Assembly: GCA_029891385.1 (NCBI GenBank) | Contig: CM057235.1 | Location: 13,542,001-13,606,000, forward strand | Length of the DNA stretch: 64,000 bases | Origin: Erythroxylum novogranatense | Taxonomy: Eukaryota > Streptophyta > Magnoliopsida > Malpighiales > Erythroxylaceae | Direction: 5' to 3' | In this document: piece after piece, positions 1-11,959 of the stretch | Position numbering within the stretch: position 1 is the stretch's first letter | Layout of the letters: each line of letters opens with the position of its first letter | Position numbers and translations under genes: made by a program | Notes under the pieces: generated by a model | What the model saw: only the letters and a program-made list of their open reading frames with translations | What the model was told of the DNA's origin: nothing | Databases searched by the model: none

Positions 1-479
1 CCCTGGTACAGTCTCCCACCAGTGAAGTGCATCTCCCTGAAGCAAACTCGCCGCATAGATGACCCTCTCGTCATCCTCACACTCCATCTGGTCGAGCACT
101 CTCTCAGTCTTCCTCAACCATGTCTCTGCTTCCTCGGGATCTGACGTCCCAAAGAAATCAATTGCTCCATACTTCCTCAATCGATCAAATCGTCGCCCTT
201 CAGGCGAATCGGGGTGAAAGTGAAGGTCAGTGGCATCGACCCATAGCTTTGCACGAACGCCTGAGTAAACGCCTGAAACAGTCTCGGATCCAATGGAGGC
301 GCTGGCTCCTGCGGGATCGGAAACTCCTGCGTCTGCGAAGGGATGGGCTCACTACCTAGCCCTACAGAAGCCTCAGCATTCCCTGGGGCTACTGACTCAT
401 CAGTCCTCTCCTCTCTCGTCGGAGAGTCAGGTGCAGCAGATCCTAGCATAACTCCTCGTGTTCTTCTACAAGGTGGCAT
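1..479 (-). pseudogene. gag: Ty3/gypsy gag, 5' portion, frameshifted and cut by the window edge
   Basis: Reading the minus strand, an ATG at 479 opens a proline-rich 100-residue frame that stops near 177. The neighbouring frame then continues leftward to base 1 with the conserved start of a Ty3/gypsy capsid: RRFDRLRKYGAIDFFG, then DPEEAETWLRKTERVL, then DALHWWETVPG. That is the Retrotrans_gag pattern, whose normal role is to assemble the virus-like particle. The frame change between about 180 and 260 makes this copy defective. Its place just inside a primer-binding site and LTR (629-2890) confirms that it is the first gene of a minus-strand element that runs off the left edge. What I see: the motifs and the frame change. 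What I infer: protease, RT and integrase lie outside the window. Confidence 0.85.
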
Positions 480-628
480 CGTACTCCTTCAAATAGAAAC
501 ACTAAGGATTAGCTATACGGCAATCTACATGTATGCATGATATGCATGTCACTTAATCAATGCAACAATTAATCATAGATCACACAAACCTATTATGCAT
601 TCTAAGCCGAGGACACCTAAACCTTGGC

Positions 629-640
629 GCTTTGATACCA
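629..640 (-). promoter_or_regulatory. tRNA primer-binding site of the left Ty3/gypsy element
   Basis: On the minus strand these bases read TGGTATCAAAGC, the usual plant retrotransposon site complementary to the 3' end of initiator methionine tRNA (one base from the common TGGTATCAGAGC). It lies seven bases inside the LTR end at 648 and 150 bases upstream of the gag ATG, which fixes the orientation and tells that the neighbouring LTR is the 5' one. Confidence 0.8.
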
Positions 641-647
641 AACATAT

Positions 648-2890
648 TGGACCCGGGCCCCGGATCCCCATTTCCGAGGCGGCCTCTCGGGTCGCGCCTG
701 CGACGGGCGCTCCATATACCGTCGGACCCGATCCCAACATCCATACAAATACATATTCGATTCATATAACAATACATATACTCATACATATTCTACACAT
801 GCATTCTAAACATCCATTCATCATTCCAATTTCATAATTCATCTGTCATTCTCATTCGAAGAAATTCAACAATACTCTCGAAATACAGCGTAATACAAAA
901 TAAAATGAAATCCTTAATACAAAAGTATGCTCCATGATGAAATGCTCGGAGGGCCAATCAAATTACTAACTTAAGACAAGCTCCTAACTAGCTCGAAGTT
1001 TTCGATGCCTTGCGAGGTCGACAATCGTCTCAATCTGCACCTGAGGAGGGGAGAGTAATGGGGTGAGCTGCGAAGCTCAGTGGCATATACGTTTATAGCC
1101 ATTGGCAACGAGCCACACAATCAAGCAATATACATATAGTCATATATCCAAGCTCATAGCAAGTTCAGATTCAATTAATTCACATTCATATAAGCACAAA
1201 GCATGCAATTTCCATTTCTCAACATAATAATCATAATGCAATAAGTCTATCGAATCCATCATATGTTATGCTCATTAAATCAATCGTGTATGCACAAACA
1301 ATTGACTCGAGAGTTCCGTAATCCATCCGGATAAACCAAAGGTAGATCCGTAAACTATCCGAGTCCGATTTCTCAAGGATCTCGTTGCCACAAGCGGGCA
1401 GTCGGGAGAAGGCTTTACTGTCAACGTGCACGTGACTCCATCCGTAACTCTCTTACCCAAACAAAGCATGTTTCACATTTTCTCAATGCTCATTCTTGTC
1501 CATTTCCATAAAGCTTATCAAGCCATGCATAATTCTATCATAATAAAAAGCATATTCAAAATTCCTCATGTAATTCAATACAAGTAATGTCATATATTGC
1601 AAGCAAGCACACATCATGCAATTTGCCCATACACACAATAACCATAAACATATTACCCACCTAGTATCGCTCGAGTATCAGACTCACTGCTGTCCTTCCT
1701 CTTGCGATTGGGTCAAATCAGCTTGGTTTGCTATAATAAACCAAGTTTTCATACAATTAATATTCATAGCAAATATAATCAAAGCTCGAAAAGAAAAAAG
1801 TAAAGCGTTAAAAGTCTCCATCCGACTCCCATCGAAAATCTCGAACTCTCCGAAACAATTTCCGAATTTCCCTTCTTCACACAACTCGTAGTTCTTTATT
1901 TCTAGTTCACAACGAATCAAACATCACCTCAATCGGACATCCACACCAAAAGATATCCTTAAAAATGTCAAAATCTCATTTTCAAAAACAGGGGGGCTCG
2001 CCGCGGCAAAGGGACGCTCGCCGCGGCTCTCGCCGCGACGAAGGCCTGCCGCGGCGTGCACCCAAAGTGTGCGCCGCGGCGTGCTCATCACCCGCACGCC
2101 GCGACGTGCACACCTGTGCGCCACGGCGTGCACGCCGCGAAGTGCACATGGTGCACGCGGCGTGTCACCCATTTCACCGCACGTCGCGACGTGCGGGTCG
2201 GAACTTCGACTCCGAACCCCACTTTTCTGCATTTTCCGGCTTCATTTCGTTCCCAATCTCAAATGCAAAACAATCAAACTATAGATCAAGTCTCAAGCTA
2301 CATTTCTAACCCATTCTAAGTTCCAAATCCCTCACAAACACATCAACCCAAAGATCTACCCATCTTTTTCCCGAAAACCCTAAATCCATCGATTCAGCGA
2401 CATATTCAACATATCTTAGGTTTAAATCCAACTAAAACAAGTTTAACACAAGCATAACTTACCCGAAATCGCTCCAACTCAGTGGAAAAACTCAAAAATC
2501 GCAAAGTGCTTCTTCTCTTCTCCCTTCCGACGGCTACGACCTCCTCCTCTCTTCTCCCTTTTCTATTTTTCTTTCTTTTCTTTTCTATTCTAATTCTCTT
2601 CTTTTAACCCTAAGGGCATGGACAATGTTCACAATGCCCTTCCTAATAAGCCCAAGCCCAATACAACTTAAGTTAACTTCTCATAAAGCCCTTACATAAA
2701 TTAAATCCTCTAATGCTCATTTAAACCACATTTAGACCTTAATTATCCACTAATATTCCAAAATAACTCCTAATTAAAGCAGAACCACCTAATTATCAAA
2801 ATTTTCTCAATTAACTCAAACTAAGGCAAAATCACATATTTAACACAATCCATGCTAAATAATGTCATAAAAAAAATTCGGGGTCTAACA
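648..2890 (-). mobile_element. 5' LTR of the left Ty3/gypsy element (about 2.24 kb)
   Basis: Read on the minus strand the repeat starts TGTTAGACCCCG at 2890 and ends CCCGGGTCCA at 648, giving TG...CA ends next to the primer-binding site. The right boundary interrupts a copia reading frame exactly: copia RNase H coding starts immediately to its right. The partner LTR is outside the window, so target duplication and LTR age cannot be judged. It contains a GC-rich island at about 1986-2200. ORFs of 60-130 residues inside it have no recognisable domain and I do not call them genes. Confidence 0.8.
1986..2200. repeat. GC-rich island of CGCCGCGGCG / CGTCGCGACG short repeats inside an LTR
   Basis: Within an AT-rich LTR this stretch of about 215 bases is made of many imperfect copies of a 10-12 base unit (CGCCGCGGCG, CGTCGCGACG, CGCCGCGACG) spaced about 15-25 bases apart. 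It includes the 12-base palindrome ACGTCGCGACGT at 2181-2192. A second, clearly related island is in the solo LTR at 22668-22885. Open frames across it on both strands come from the base composition and are not taken as genes. Confidence 0.75.
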
Positions 2891-3586
2891 CCATATGTTA
2901 GCGCAGTGGGAGCTATCATGTATACCATGACATGTACAAGACCTAATGTAGCCTACGCGCTAGGAATAGAAAGCAGGTATCAAGGTTACCCGGGTGAGGA
3001 ACATTGGAAAGTGGTTAAAACCATCCTTAAGTACTTGAGACGAACTAAAGACCAATTCCTCATATATGGAGATTATGAATTAAAGCTAATAGGCTACACT
3101 AATGCTAGCTTTGCATCAGATAAGGATGATAGCAAATCTACCTCTGGTTATATTTTCACCTTGAATGAAGGAGCAAAGAGTTGGAAAAGTTCCAAGCAAG
3201 CTATTGTAGTTGATTCAGTTACTGAAGCATAATACATAACTGCATGTGAAGCAACTAAGGAAGCTGTTTGGATGAAAAAGTTCTTAACTGAACTTGGTGT
3301 AGTTCCTTCAATAAAGGAAGTTGTTACTTTATTGTGTGACAAATGCTGGTGCTATTGCACAAGCTAAGGAACCAAGGTTACATCAAAGATCCAAACAGGT
3401 CCTGTTGAAGTATCATTTAATTCAAGAACTTGTTGAGTGTGAGGACGTTCAAATTCAAAAGGTTAAAGAAAAGGAGAATGCTGCAAATCCCTTCACTAAG
3501 GCACTTGAATCAAAGGAGTTTGATGAGCACAAGTGGAAGATAGGATTGAAGTTCACTACTGATTGGATCTAGGTAAAGTGGGAGAT
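2891..3586 (+). pseudogene. pol: Ty1/copia pol 3' end (end of RT and RNase H), 5'-truncated by Ty3 insertion
   Basis: Translation gives the end of copia RT and the RNase H domain: YVSAVGAIMYTMTCTRP, HWKVVKTILKYLRRTKD, GYTNASFASDKDDSKSTSGY and SWKSSKQ. A stop (TAA near 3230) replaces the residue after the TEA motif, and a frameshift near 3340 disrupts the usual CDN motif. The tail NAANPFTKAL and a polypurine tract AAAGTGGGAGAT (3575-3586) follow. The element lost everything upstream when the Ty3 LTR inserted at 2890; any remainder lies beyond the window's left edge. It resembles the Angela-like elements at 50-63 kb closely enough to be the same broad lineage. Confidence 0.9.
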
Positions 3587-5396
3587 TGTTAGAATTATAC
3601 ACATGACCCAATCGTTATGTAATAGATTGAACACTTTAGTTTTGTTATTATTAATTTTGATTAATAACATGGCAAATGATTTTATTATCATATTACGTTT
3701 ATATTTTTATTCTAATATGATAAGTCCTTGATTAAATTTATACACTTGCCATCATGACGGAGATTATGATAATGAGAGTCAAGTCTATAGGATTTAATCT
3801 AAAAATATTCTTGACCATAGGATCATCAAATAAGGACTTTAATGATCCAGTTAGATCACTATATATGTAATAGTATCTATTAGATAGATATTAGTAGATC
3901 TCATTTACTAAGTTATATATATAGATGATGCATATGGATATATGATCATTGAACTGACCAAACTAAGAATTCTCAATGGTTAATATTACCTATGAACTGT
4001 CAAGTGGGATATTCTCATAAGGATTTAAATGTATATTTTTCGTTTAACTTGAGATCATCATAGTAATCAATAGGTCACTTATTATGTTTTGATATCGGAC
4101 ACCTAGTGTATAAAAATGCTAGTTGAATGATCATTGGATATAATTAAGTACCTATCTGATTAGTGGTGAGTCAAGATGGGATCTATCAACTCTAGGTAAT
4201 GAGTTTGAGCTCTATATTGTCATTGATCTTAATGATTGTTTCAAGACCTTGGCTAGGACAATTGAATAAGTGAGGAAAAGGAGTTTTCTAATTCATTCAC
4301 TAATTATTAATGATCGACATGTAACATAATTGGTTATCTAATAAGGTTTGACAGTTAAACCATACCTTAAGATAATTCGGAGTTGTAATGATAGAAGATA
4401 ATAATACATTATCCTTAAACTTAGGTTCTGTCTTTGTAAGATTGTTAATTCACACTATCTGGTCGTTAAGGAATATTGTCAGCCGCTAACCTTGATTAGT
4501 AATTAATTAAATTAATTACTATCGGCTTAGTGATGAACCTATATGGTCACACACTTACGAGTATAATATTTTCCGTTTATGATTATTTAATTTATTATAA
4601 GATAGTTTATTAAATAATCTATATAGTATATTATTATATTTTTTCCTAGCACAGAAAATATAATTAATATTGGAAATTTTCTTGTATAAAATAAATGAAT
4701 AAAATAAAATAGTTTTATTTAATTTCATTTATAAATAATAATAATAATTTATTATTGTTTTAAAAATGTCGATGGTGGTTATTGTTTTGGTTTTATTGTT
4801 AACCAAAACAATAAACATTGTAATGGTTACAAAAAGATGTGTCCTTTGTGAGTAAAAGTTGTTGACGTTGGTTTTAGAAGGAAATATATAAAGTGTTCGT
4901 GAATGATTTAAAATGAGTGACTTGGTTTTTTTGTTTTATGTACGTTGATAAGAAACAAAGTGAAGAAGAGGAATTGTGATACTCTTTTCTATACTCTATT
5001 TTTGTTTTTCTTGAACATGAGAGTAAACAAAAAGAAGTTTTTTTTGTATTTTTCATTTACTTCGACAAAATCGAAAAGAAGAGAAAAAGATATATTTTTT
5101 CTTCTTCATTTTTCGGTACTTGAAAAAATGAATAAGAGAGTATAAAGAAAATTGGTTTCTCTATTCTTGAAGAAAGGGTTCTTCAAATTTAAACCATAGC
5201 CATATCAAGTGTTGAAAACGGAATATTTTTCTCGGTGTGGAGTATATAGAGATTTCGTGCTTTCGAAGTTCCATATCGATTAGTCGTTACATTTTAGGTA
5301 TTTATTTTTACCTATTCTTATTATAAGTATGATTCTTAAATAAATAAATATGTGATTGCAATTTTTTTTCTACTGCATATTGCGATCCTTTATACA
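3587..5396 (+). mobile_element. 3' LTR of the left copia element
   Basis: The repeat begins TGTTAGAATTATAC directly after the polypurine tract, like the Angela-type LTRs later in the window (TGTTAGAGTAGTGCCC). I place the end at 5396 because CCTTTATACA there resembles the TTTTCCTACA end of those LTRs and the length (about 1.8 kb) matches. The right boundary is an inference, since the second LTR is absent. It contains no supported gene. Confidence 0.6.
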
Positions 5397-7681
5397 GGTG
5401 AATAGTATTTTTGCTTGAATAGTGATTTTGGGGACTCAATCCCAAAAACTTAAAAAATACCCAAAATAGGTAATAGAGTCTAATGATACTAAAATGGATC
5501 AAAAATAAGTCTAATCGGATGAATTTCGGGAGTTCCGAAAGTTTAGGGTTAAAATGCCTTTTTTGAAAAATAATAAGTATTGATGATTTTAATCCCATTC
5601 AAAATTTTTAAAACATCCAATCAATAAGTATTGACCTAATTAGAGTATTTCATGGTCAATTTGATGATAAAATAGTTGTGAAATCATTTTGGGATTTAAT
5701 TCTATTAGTTGGTGAATTAAATGCATTAAAGGGTAATTTGGTTTTTTTGTATTCATTGGAGGGCAATTTGGTATTTGTACAAGAAGTTAGTGGATTGATG
5801 AGTCATTAGGAGAGAACCAATTAAATGGTGACAAGTGGCATAGGTAAAAGTGTAAATAAAGGTATAATTATAATAGAATTAGGGGGCAAATTTGTAATTA
5901 AACAAAGACTTCATCTTCTTTAAACGTTGGTGGTTGGACATTGACGAAACATAGAGAAAGAGAGAAAAAAGAAAAGAAAAGAGAAAGGAGAAGAGAGAGC
6001 TACGACTAAGCCAAAGTGAATTGATCCAAACCATTTTTCATGCTCTTCTACCTCCAATCAAGCATCCAGTAAAGTTCCATAGTCATTTAAGTGAAGAAGA
6101 AGAAGAAGAAAAAAAAAGGGTTCATAAGCTTACTAATTTTGTTGAAAAACTTGCTTTGTTATAAGTTGTATTTGATTTTGATGGTGTGATTTACACCCTT
6201 TTGATGTAATATCAAGGTTTTATTGCATTGGAAGCAATTGGGAGAAGAAAATCACGTGGATCAAGTGTATGGAACTTTGGTCAAACTTGGTCAAAGGTGA
6301 GATCTATTGTCTAAAGTGTCTTCTATTGTTATTTGATGATTTACGAGTAATGAATGACATTAGGAAGTTGGTTTAATGATGAAAGAATGAAAGAAAAACT
6401 ATGGAAATGTTTAGATGAGTATTCGACCAAGGTTGGAGTTTTTAACGTGTTATAATCCAAAATTCTATTTTGATGTTTTATGATGTTCATAGAATTATTT
6501 TAATGCTAATGAAGTAAAGAAATAAAAAAGAATTGATTTGTAATTTGTTTTAGTTGAAATTCGACCTAGAGAGCTTGATTTTGTATGGCTTAAATGTGTG
6601 TACTAAAATGTCATGGAAGTGAATTTAGTTTGATTTTTAAGTGTTAGAAATCAAATGGAATTTAATTGGAAGAGTTTAATGTATAATAGGTTAAGTTTAG
6701 CCTAAAAGACATTTTTGATATAAAAGTATGGTTATGATGTAATGATCATGTAAATGTGATTAAGGATGGTCATTAAGTGTATTTGTGGTATTGGAATTAT
6801 TAAATAAAGCGATATGTTATTATCTAGAGAAAATTAGTATATGGAAAGTAATGAAGTTGATATGGTTTATAGTATATTTGAATGGAAAATGTATTAAGGA
6901 TTTGAATGTATTCATATTAGGTTTTCATATCGAAAAATGAAACCAATTGAAGGATTTCAAAGTGGTGAAAAGGAAACTAGCAAGTAGTGAGTGTATTTTA
7001 TTTGTTTTATATGACTAAATTCTTTGTAAAAGAATTGATGACATGTGAGTATTCTTTAAATTGATTTTATGCAAATGGGTTTTATTTATAGAGACTAACA
7101 AGTTGTGAGTGTACATTTTAAGTTTATGTAAATTATTTTCATTTGATCGTGAAATGAATAATTATGTTAAGTTTTATGCAAATGATATTTTATAAGTGAA
7201 TATTGCTAGCATAAGTGTATGCTTTGGCAATATATGAGTTTTAATTTGAAAGTTAAAATTTATAGGATTGGGACTTATATTGAAATAATTCAATTATAAA
7301 TTCTCCCATACTTGATTTAGAAAATGAGATGAGTCTTAAATGTAAAAGTTTCTTTTGGCTGTGGTACATTGTTAGGCTATATACATGTTATTATATTGGT
7401 ATATATATAGTGGCTAATCCATTACGGGTAAGCCATATAGAACAAGTACTATAAATAGTGGTTAACCATTTACGGGTAAGCAATGTAGAACCAAATGTTG
7501 TGTCTAGTTTGTATTGCTTTTAATTGTTTTCATATCTTGATTTTGGTTATAAATCCTTGTGTTTCGCTCCAAATGTGAGATAGATCGAGTGAAATTGTCA
7601 TGGATGTTACATGAATCCTAATTTTATGAATGTGGCATGAATTGTATGCAAGCCACAGCCCGTGACTTACATGCGCAATCG
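5397..7681 (+). other. AT-rich stretch without a gene, LTR-like, probably plus-strand Ty3-type remnant
   Basis: No coding sequence is recognisable here. Long purine-rich tracts (5950-6000, 6095-6120), a GAA microsatellite at about 6094-6112, and a 47-bp tandem duplication near 7401-7497 give the look of a long untranslated LTR. I could not find both ends or a target duplication, so the class is an inference. Confidence 0.35.
7401..7497 (+). repeat. Two-copy tandem repeat, period 47 bp
   Basis: ATAGTGGCTAATCCATTACG (from 7407) recurs as ATAGTGGTTAACCATTTACG (from 7454). Both copies continue with GGTAAGC and end in TAGAAC. The two units are about 85 percent alike by eye. No function is apparent. 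Confidence 0.8.
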
Positions 7682-10184
7682 TGTAACACCCATATACCCC
7701 ATAGAAAGATATGTAAATGTCATATAAAACATAATTAAAATATATCGAACATTTCAAAGCACTTCTAGAAACTCAAGCAAACATACATTACATATGATTA
7801 TATTTTATTTTATAAACACAACATATCATACATATTGTGCTTATCACAATACATGCCATAAATTCAAAAGTCAACCTGTATTAAGGTTATTACAAACCAT
7901 TTACATCAAAATACAATATGTCTCATTACATTTAATATAACTCAAAAACTCAAACAAAACAACTTTCAAAATAGAACACATTCTTCTTAGCCATTGCGGC
8001 AGTCTTTGTCCTAGTCCTTCAATCTTCTTATCAGAACTTACATGGAGCAAAATCATCGTGCTAAGCATAAAATTTAGTGGGGAATAACTAAACATAATGC
8101 ATAATGGCGATTGTTTCTAACAGTCGTCTAACATTCATATATACATATTCAAATCATATCACAACAATCTTTAATTGTTCATATTACAGAGTAATCCAAA
8201 CATTATGTCTCAAATCAAAATATGATTTTTCAATACATAACATTTTTGCATCATAACAAAACTGATAAATATCATAACAGAATGTACATATATCAGAATT
8301 GAATATCAGAACAGGGTAAAATCCTTTCATATCAAAATATGACTTGTATTAGATCATAATATGTTTTTGTATCAAATCATAGCTTATATTGTATCAGTTC
8401 ATAACTTGTTTATATCAAAACTGAATATTTATCATAATACAAAACATGATAGCCTACTAATCCTTTTTACCTAAGTAGGTAACGGGACCAAATTAGGGGA
8501 TACCTATGATTGGTATCACAGAACAAGAGAGACTTAGTAACAAGAGAAACCGAAGTGTCAATATGAGGATAAACCTTAATGTTACAGGAGCAATTGTAGG
8601 TCCTTCTAGGCATGCCTATTTACTCATGACTAGGACTTGGCAGTTTTAAAACAATCCATTTCAGATTTCATAATCATAAGTAAATAATGTACTGTACAAC
8701 ATATGTCTTTATTTCAATTTTTCTCAAATTGAACATATTCACTCTGTTTTGATCAAACTTAATGTCTTATAAACATAAGCATTTGCATCAATATATCAAT
8801 GAAACATTAAGTCATTACATATTACATAACATCATAGAAATTCCTAATTCACATACATCTATATCCAATTCACATCACATAAAATCCTTTGAACACATTT
8901 GTATTCTTAAGAACACATTCATCTTTAAACATACCATACATTTTAAAACATTATTAATTAATCACACATTTTTTAAGTTATTAGTCCATAACTAAATTAA
9001 CTTCTACTTGATTAATCTAACATCATCGAGGTTCATTTTCAACCTATTAAGTTCAATTAAACCATTACTAAATGCCCTAACCTTATATATGTCAATAATT
9101 GCACAAAATCAAGTTTTTCACCTTTCTAACCTTTTCCACAACTGTGGAAATATGCCTTATAATTCCCACGATCTTGGGATGAGTGAACCGATGGTTCACT
9201 TACCCACAACCTTCAAATTCCTTCCAAAACTTAACTCCTTCATACATCTTCAACACCCCTTCACCATAGTTGATCAATTCCACTTCAATTCCACATTATT
9301 TATGCCTCAATTCCACATCAAATTCATGTCCAAAACCAATTCAAAAACCATTCATTAAGTAACTTACAAATAAATATCTTCCACACATCAAAACCAAACT
9401 AGAAGTTATCATACAAGGATCATTTTTCTAGCATTCATTTATCATCATTTTAACACATATTCTATTCAATTCAAGCATCGAACATTTCATATTAAAACAT
9501 GAAATCAAGTTTAACATTCCCTTACCTTCTTAACTTGAAAGAACAACTCCAAAGAAGCAAGCCAACTAGTCTTTCAAGCAACCAAACAGAGCTCCTAGAC
9601 TAAGGTGCAAATTTTAACATCAACAAACCAATAACACATGACCGTTAATAAGATGAAATAACGTAACTGTGACTTGGGGTCGATATCCCTAGTGAACCTC
9701 GAAAACTTATCCTTCCATCTCCATATTCAAGCTCCAACAATCAGCCTTTGTAGCTTCCATTTATGTTGAAAAATAAAGAGAGAATGTAGGAGAATAGTTG
9801 ATGTCCACGTTGTTATCCACAACCGAAGATGACTAGGTGCTCCTTTCTTTCTTCATTTTGTGAGCATACAATACTCTCCACTCACTCACCGTTTCCCCTC
9901 CATTCTTTTCCAGCTCTTTTATTTATTCAGTAGTTATGTACTTTTTGGTTCCTTCTTTAGCCCCCCAATCGACACACCCTTTACATTAATAGATGTTAGG
10001 TTAAAAGATGTAGCAAATTGGACAAGTTTCCTACATTCCAACTACCTTTTTTCTACTTGATATTTTCGATTCGCCATTCCCTTATTGCTCCAACTGTAGC
10101 CAAAATTTCACACCTCACGTCACACACAACACATTCTTTTTATCAATAGCTAGGTTTAAAGTTTTGTGAGGTGTCCCTATCACA
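7682..10184 (-). mobile_element. Degenerate Ty3-type LTR related to the one at 14124-17511
   Basis: The left end TGTAACACCCATATACCCC matches the left end of the LTR at 14124 (TGTGACACCCTAATACCCCC). The two also share collinear blocks: GTGCTAAGCATA followed by TTAGTG (8058 and 14470), GGTAACGGGAC (8478 and 14730), ACATGCCTATTTAC-type (8611 and 14840) and GACT(T/C)..CAGTTTTAAAAC (8635 and 14866). The shared order implies a common family and the same (minus) orientation. The right end is uncertain: TATCACA near 10184 is only a candidate, and I see no target duplication. ORFs at 8762-8995 and 9008-9358 lie inside it and show no domain. Confidence 0.5.
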
Positions 10185-11959
10185 GTCACAATTCACTCCA
10201 ATTGAAACACATCAATAACTCTTTGTTTTTTTTTTATAAACTTTAAACATGGAATGACAACTGGTACTCACATGATACATATGCAATCCCATTCAATCCA
10301 TGCAGTCGTGGGTGAGAGCCCTCTAAATGTGTCGTCGTCCAACCTTTATTTTATTATCCAAGCTTTGTCATACTACATGAATCAATAGAGTATGGAAATT
10401 GAGAAGATGGCTACAATGAACATGCTTTTGGGTCACCTTAGTTCCTTTACTTCCGAAATGTACCTATAATCAAATGTGAGCTAAAGTAAGTATCCTAAGC
10501 ATTTATAAGGCATTAATCACTAAGTGTAGCATATCAAATGAATCAAAATTTTATTACATATCAAGTTCCCCCACACTTAGCTTTTGACCGTCCTCGGGTA
10601 AAACATCATTTTCAAAGTCATAGTCCCAAAAATATTTACTTAATTCCCATATTTTTCCAAGAATATATAATCACAAACAAAGATGAATGACTTTAAAAAA
10701 ACCATAGTAAGAACTTAACATTCCAAGCTTTTACTTATGATCAATCAACATTCAATACCTTTAAAAACCGAGTAATCTAATGGTAGACTTGAAAATTGTG
10801 TTTAAATAAGATATATTTATGGATACACTCAATACCATTAATGATCATGCCATTCTATAACTTGGCATATCATTTCATTTCTCTACCATTAAGGTTCACA
10901 TGCAAAATCATGGATCAAATGACTTTTCAAGGTTTTAATATAAGCAAAGGTAAGGTGAGATATATTTGGGTATAGTAGAATAAAAGCCATTAAAGCTAAC
11001 ACTCAATGTGACATCAAATGCAAAAAGTAGCATTCCCTCACAATTATATACATCAACTATAATGAATGCAAAAATGATGTTTTACTACTGAAACTCAAGC
11101 TCTCACACACAAACCACATAAAGCATATATCACTCACAAAAATTGATCATAAATAATATGTCGAACAGATTAAGTACTGTGAATCATATGTCGAACAGAT
11201 TCTATGACTTACTATTGGAGTTACCCCATCTCTTTGTATCAAATTTGACAGAGCAGTGATCCTAATATCAGTAACCACATACACTCAAGAAATTTGGAAA
11301 GAGAGAAACAAAAGAAGTTTGAGCAGAAGTCCACTTCCATATCATCTACTATTGAGCTTATAATAGCTAGCATAAGAGAAAAACTGATTACAAATCAGTT
11401 GAATTCCTGTTGTAATAGAGGAATAGCTCTCACATGGAGAATTTAGATCCCGATCCTATTTACTCAGCACTACAAATCAGAGTTCATTTTACCTACGAAT
11501 CCAACAGACCAGATTCTCAATCCATTCATAAAAACAAATTACAAGCATGCTTTTACAAACATAAACAAGGAAGAAGGGTTTTGGGACTAAACTGTCGAAA
11601 GCTTAGTAGTCTTGTTTTTAGATCCCCTCTCAGTCATATGTGAAGTTACAAGGAGAAGATCAAAATAGAAGAAAAGAGTGAACAATTACACGATACCTAC
11701 CTAAGAGAGTCTCCTATAGCATCACTTAACCTTCTGTCCATCTGTCAGGCATGTCTGGTGATTTAGGGCATAACGTTATTTTGCCCTAAAATGTTAAGAA
11801 TCTAATAGTTTCAAACAAAGAGACTTACCAGGGACAACCTCTATATAGTGTGGAAGAAGAAGAAGAAGAAGTGAAGGTCAGCATCTGTTGGATCGGAAAA
11901 AGAAAACATGCTTTGTTTGGAAAAACGATAGATTTCAAAACTTTTAAGAAATCATTACT
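10185..11959. other. Stretch without a supported gene
   Basis: AT-rich sequence. Around 10560-10610 it has CCCCCACACTTAGC followed by GTCCTCG, a phrase I associate with Ty3 (Tat-type) LTR remnants, but I cannot bound an element. A GAA/AAG microsatellite lies at about 11853-11872. The open frame at 11434-11643 has no recognisable domain. Confidence 0.4.

Noticed and set aside
1924..2319. Arg/Ala/His-rich frames of 70-114 residues on both strands
   Set aside because: They come from the CGCCGCGGCG repeat island in an LTR; similar frames appear at 22655-22930 for the same reason.
11829..11884. Possible minus-strand first exon with a serine run and a splice-donor-like CTTAC
   Set aside because: The serine run is just the GAA/AAG microsatellite read on the other strand, and I found no downstream exon with any recognisable protein.
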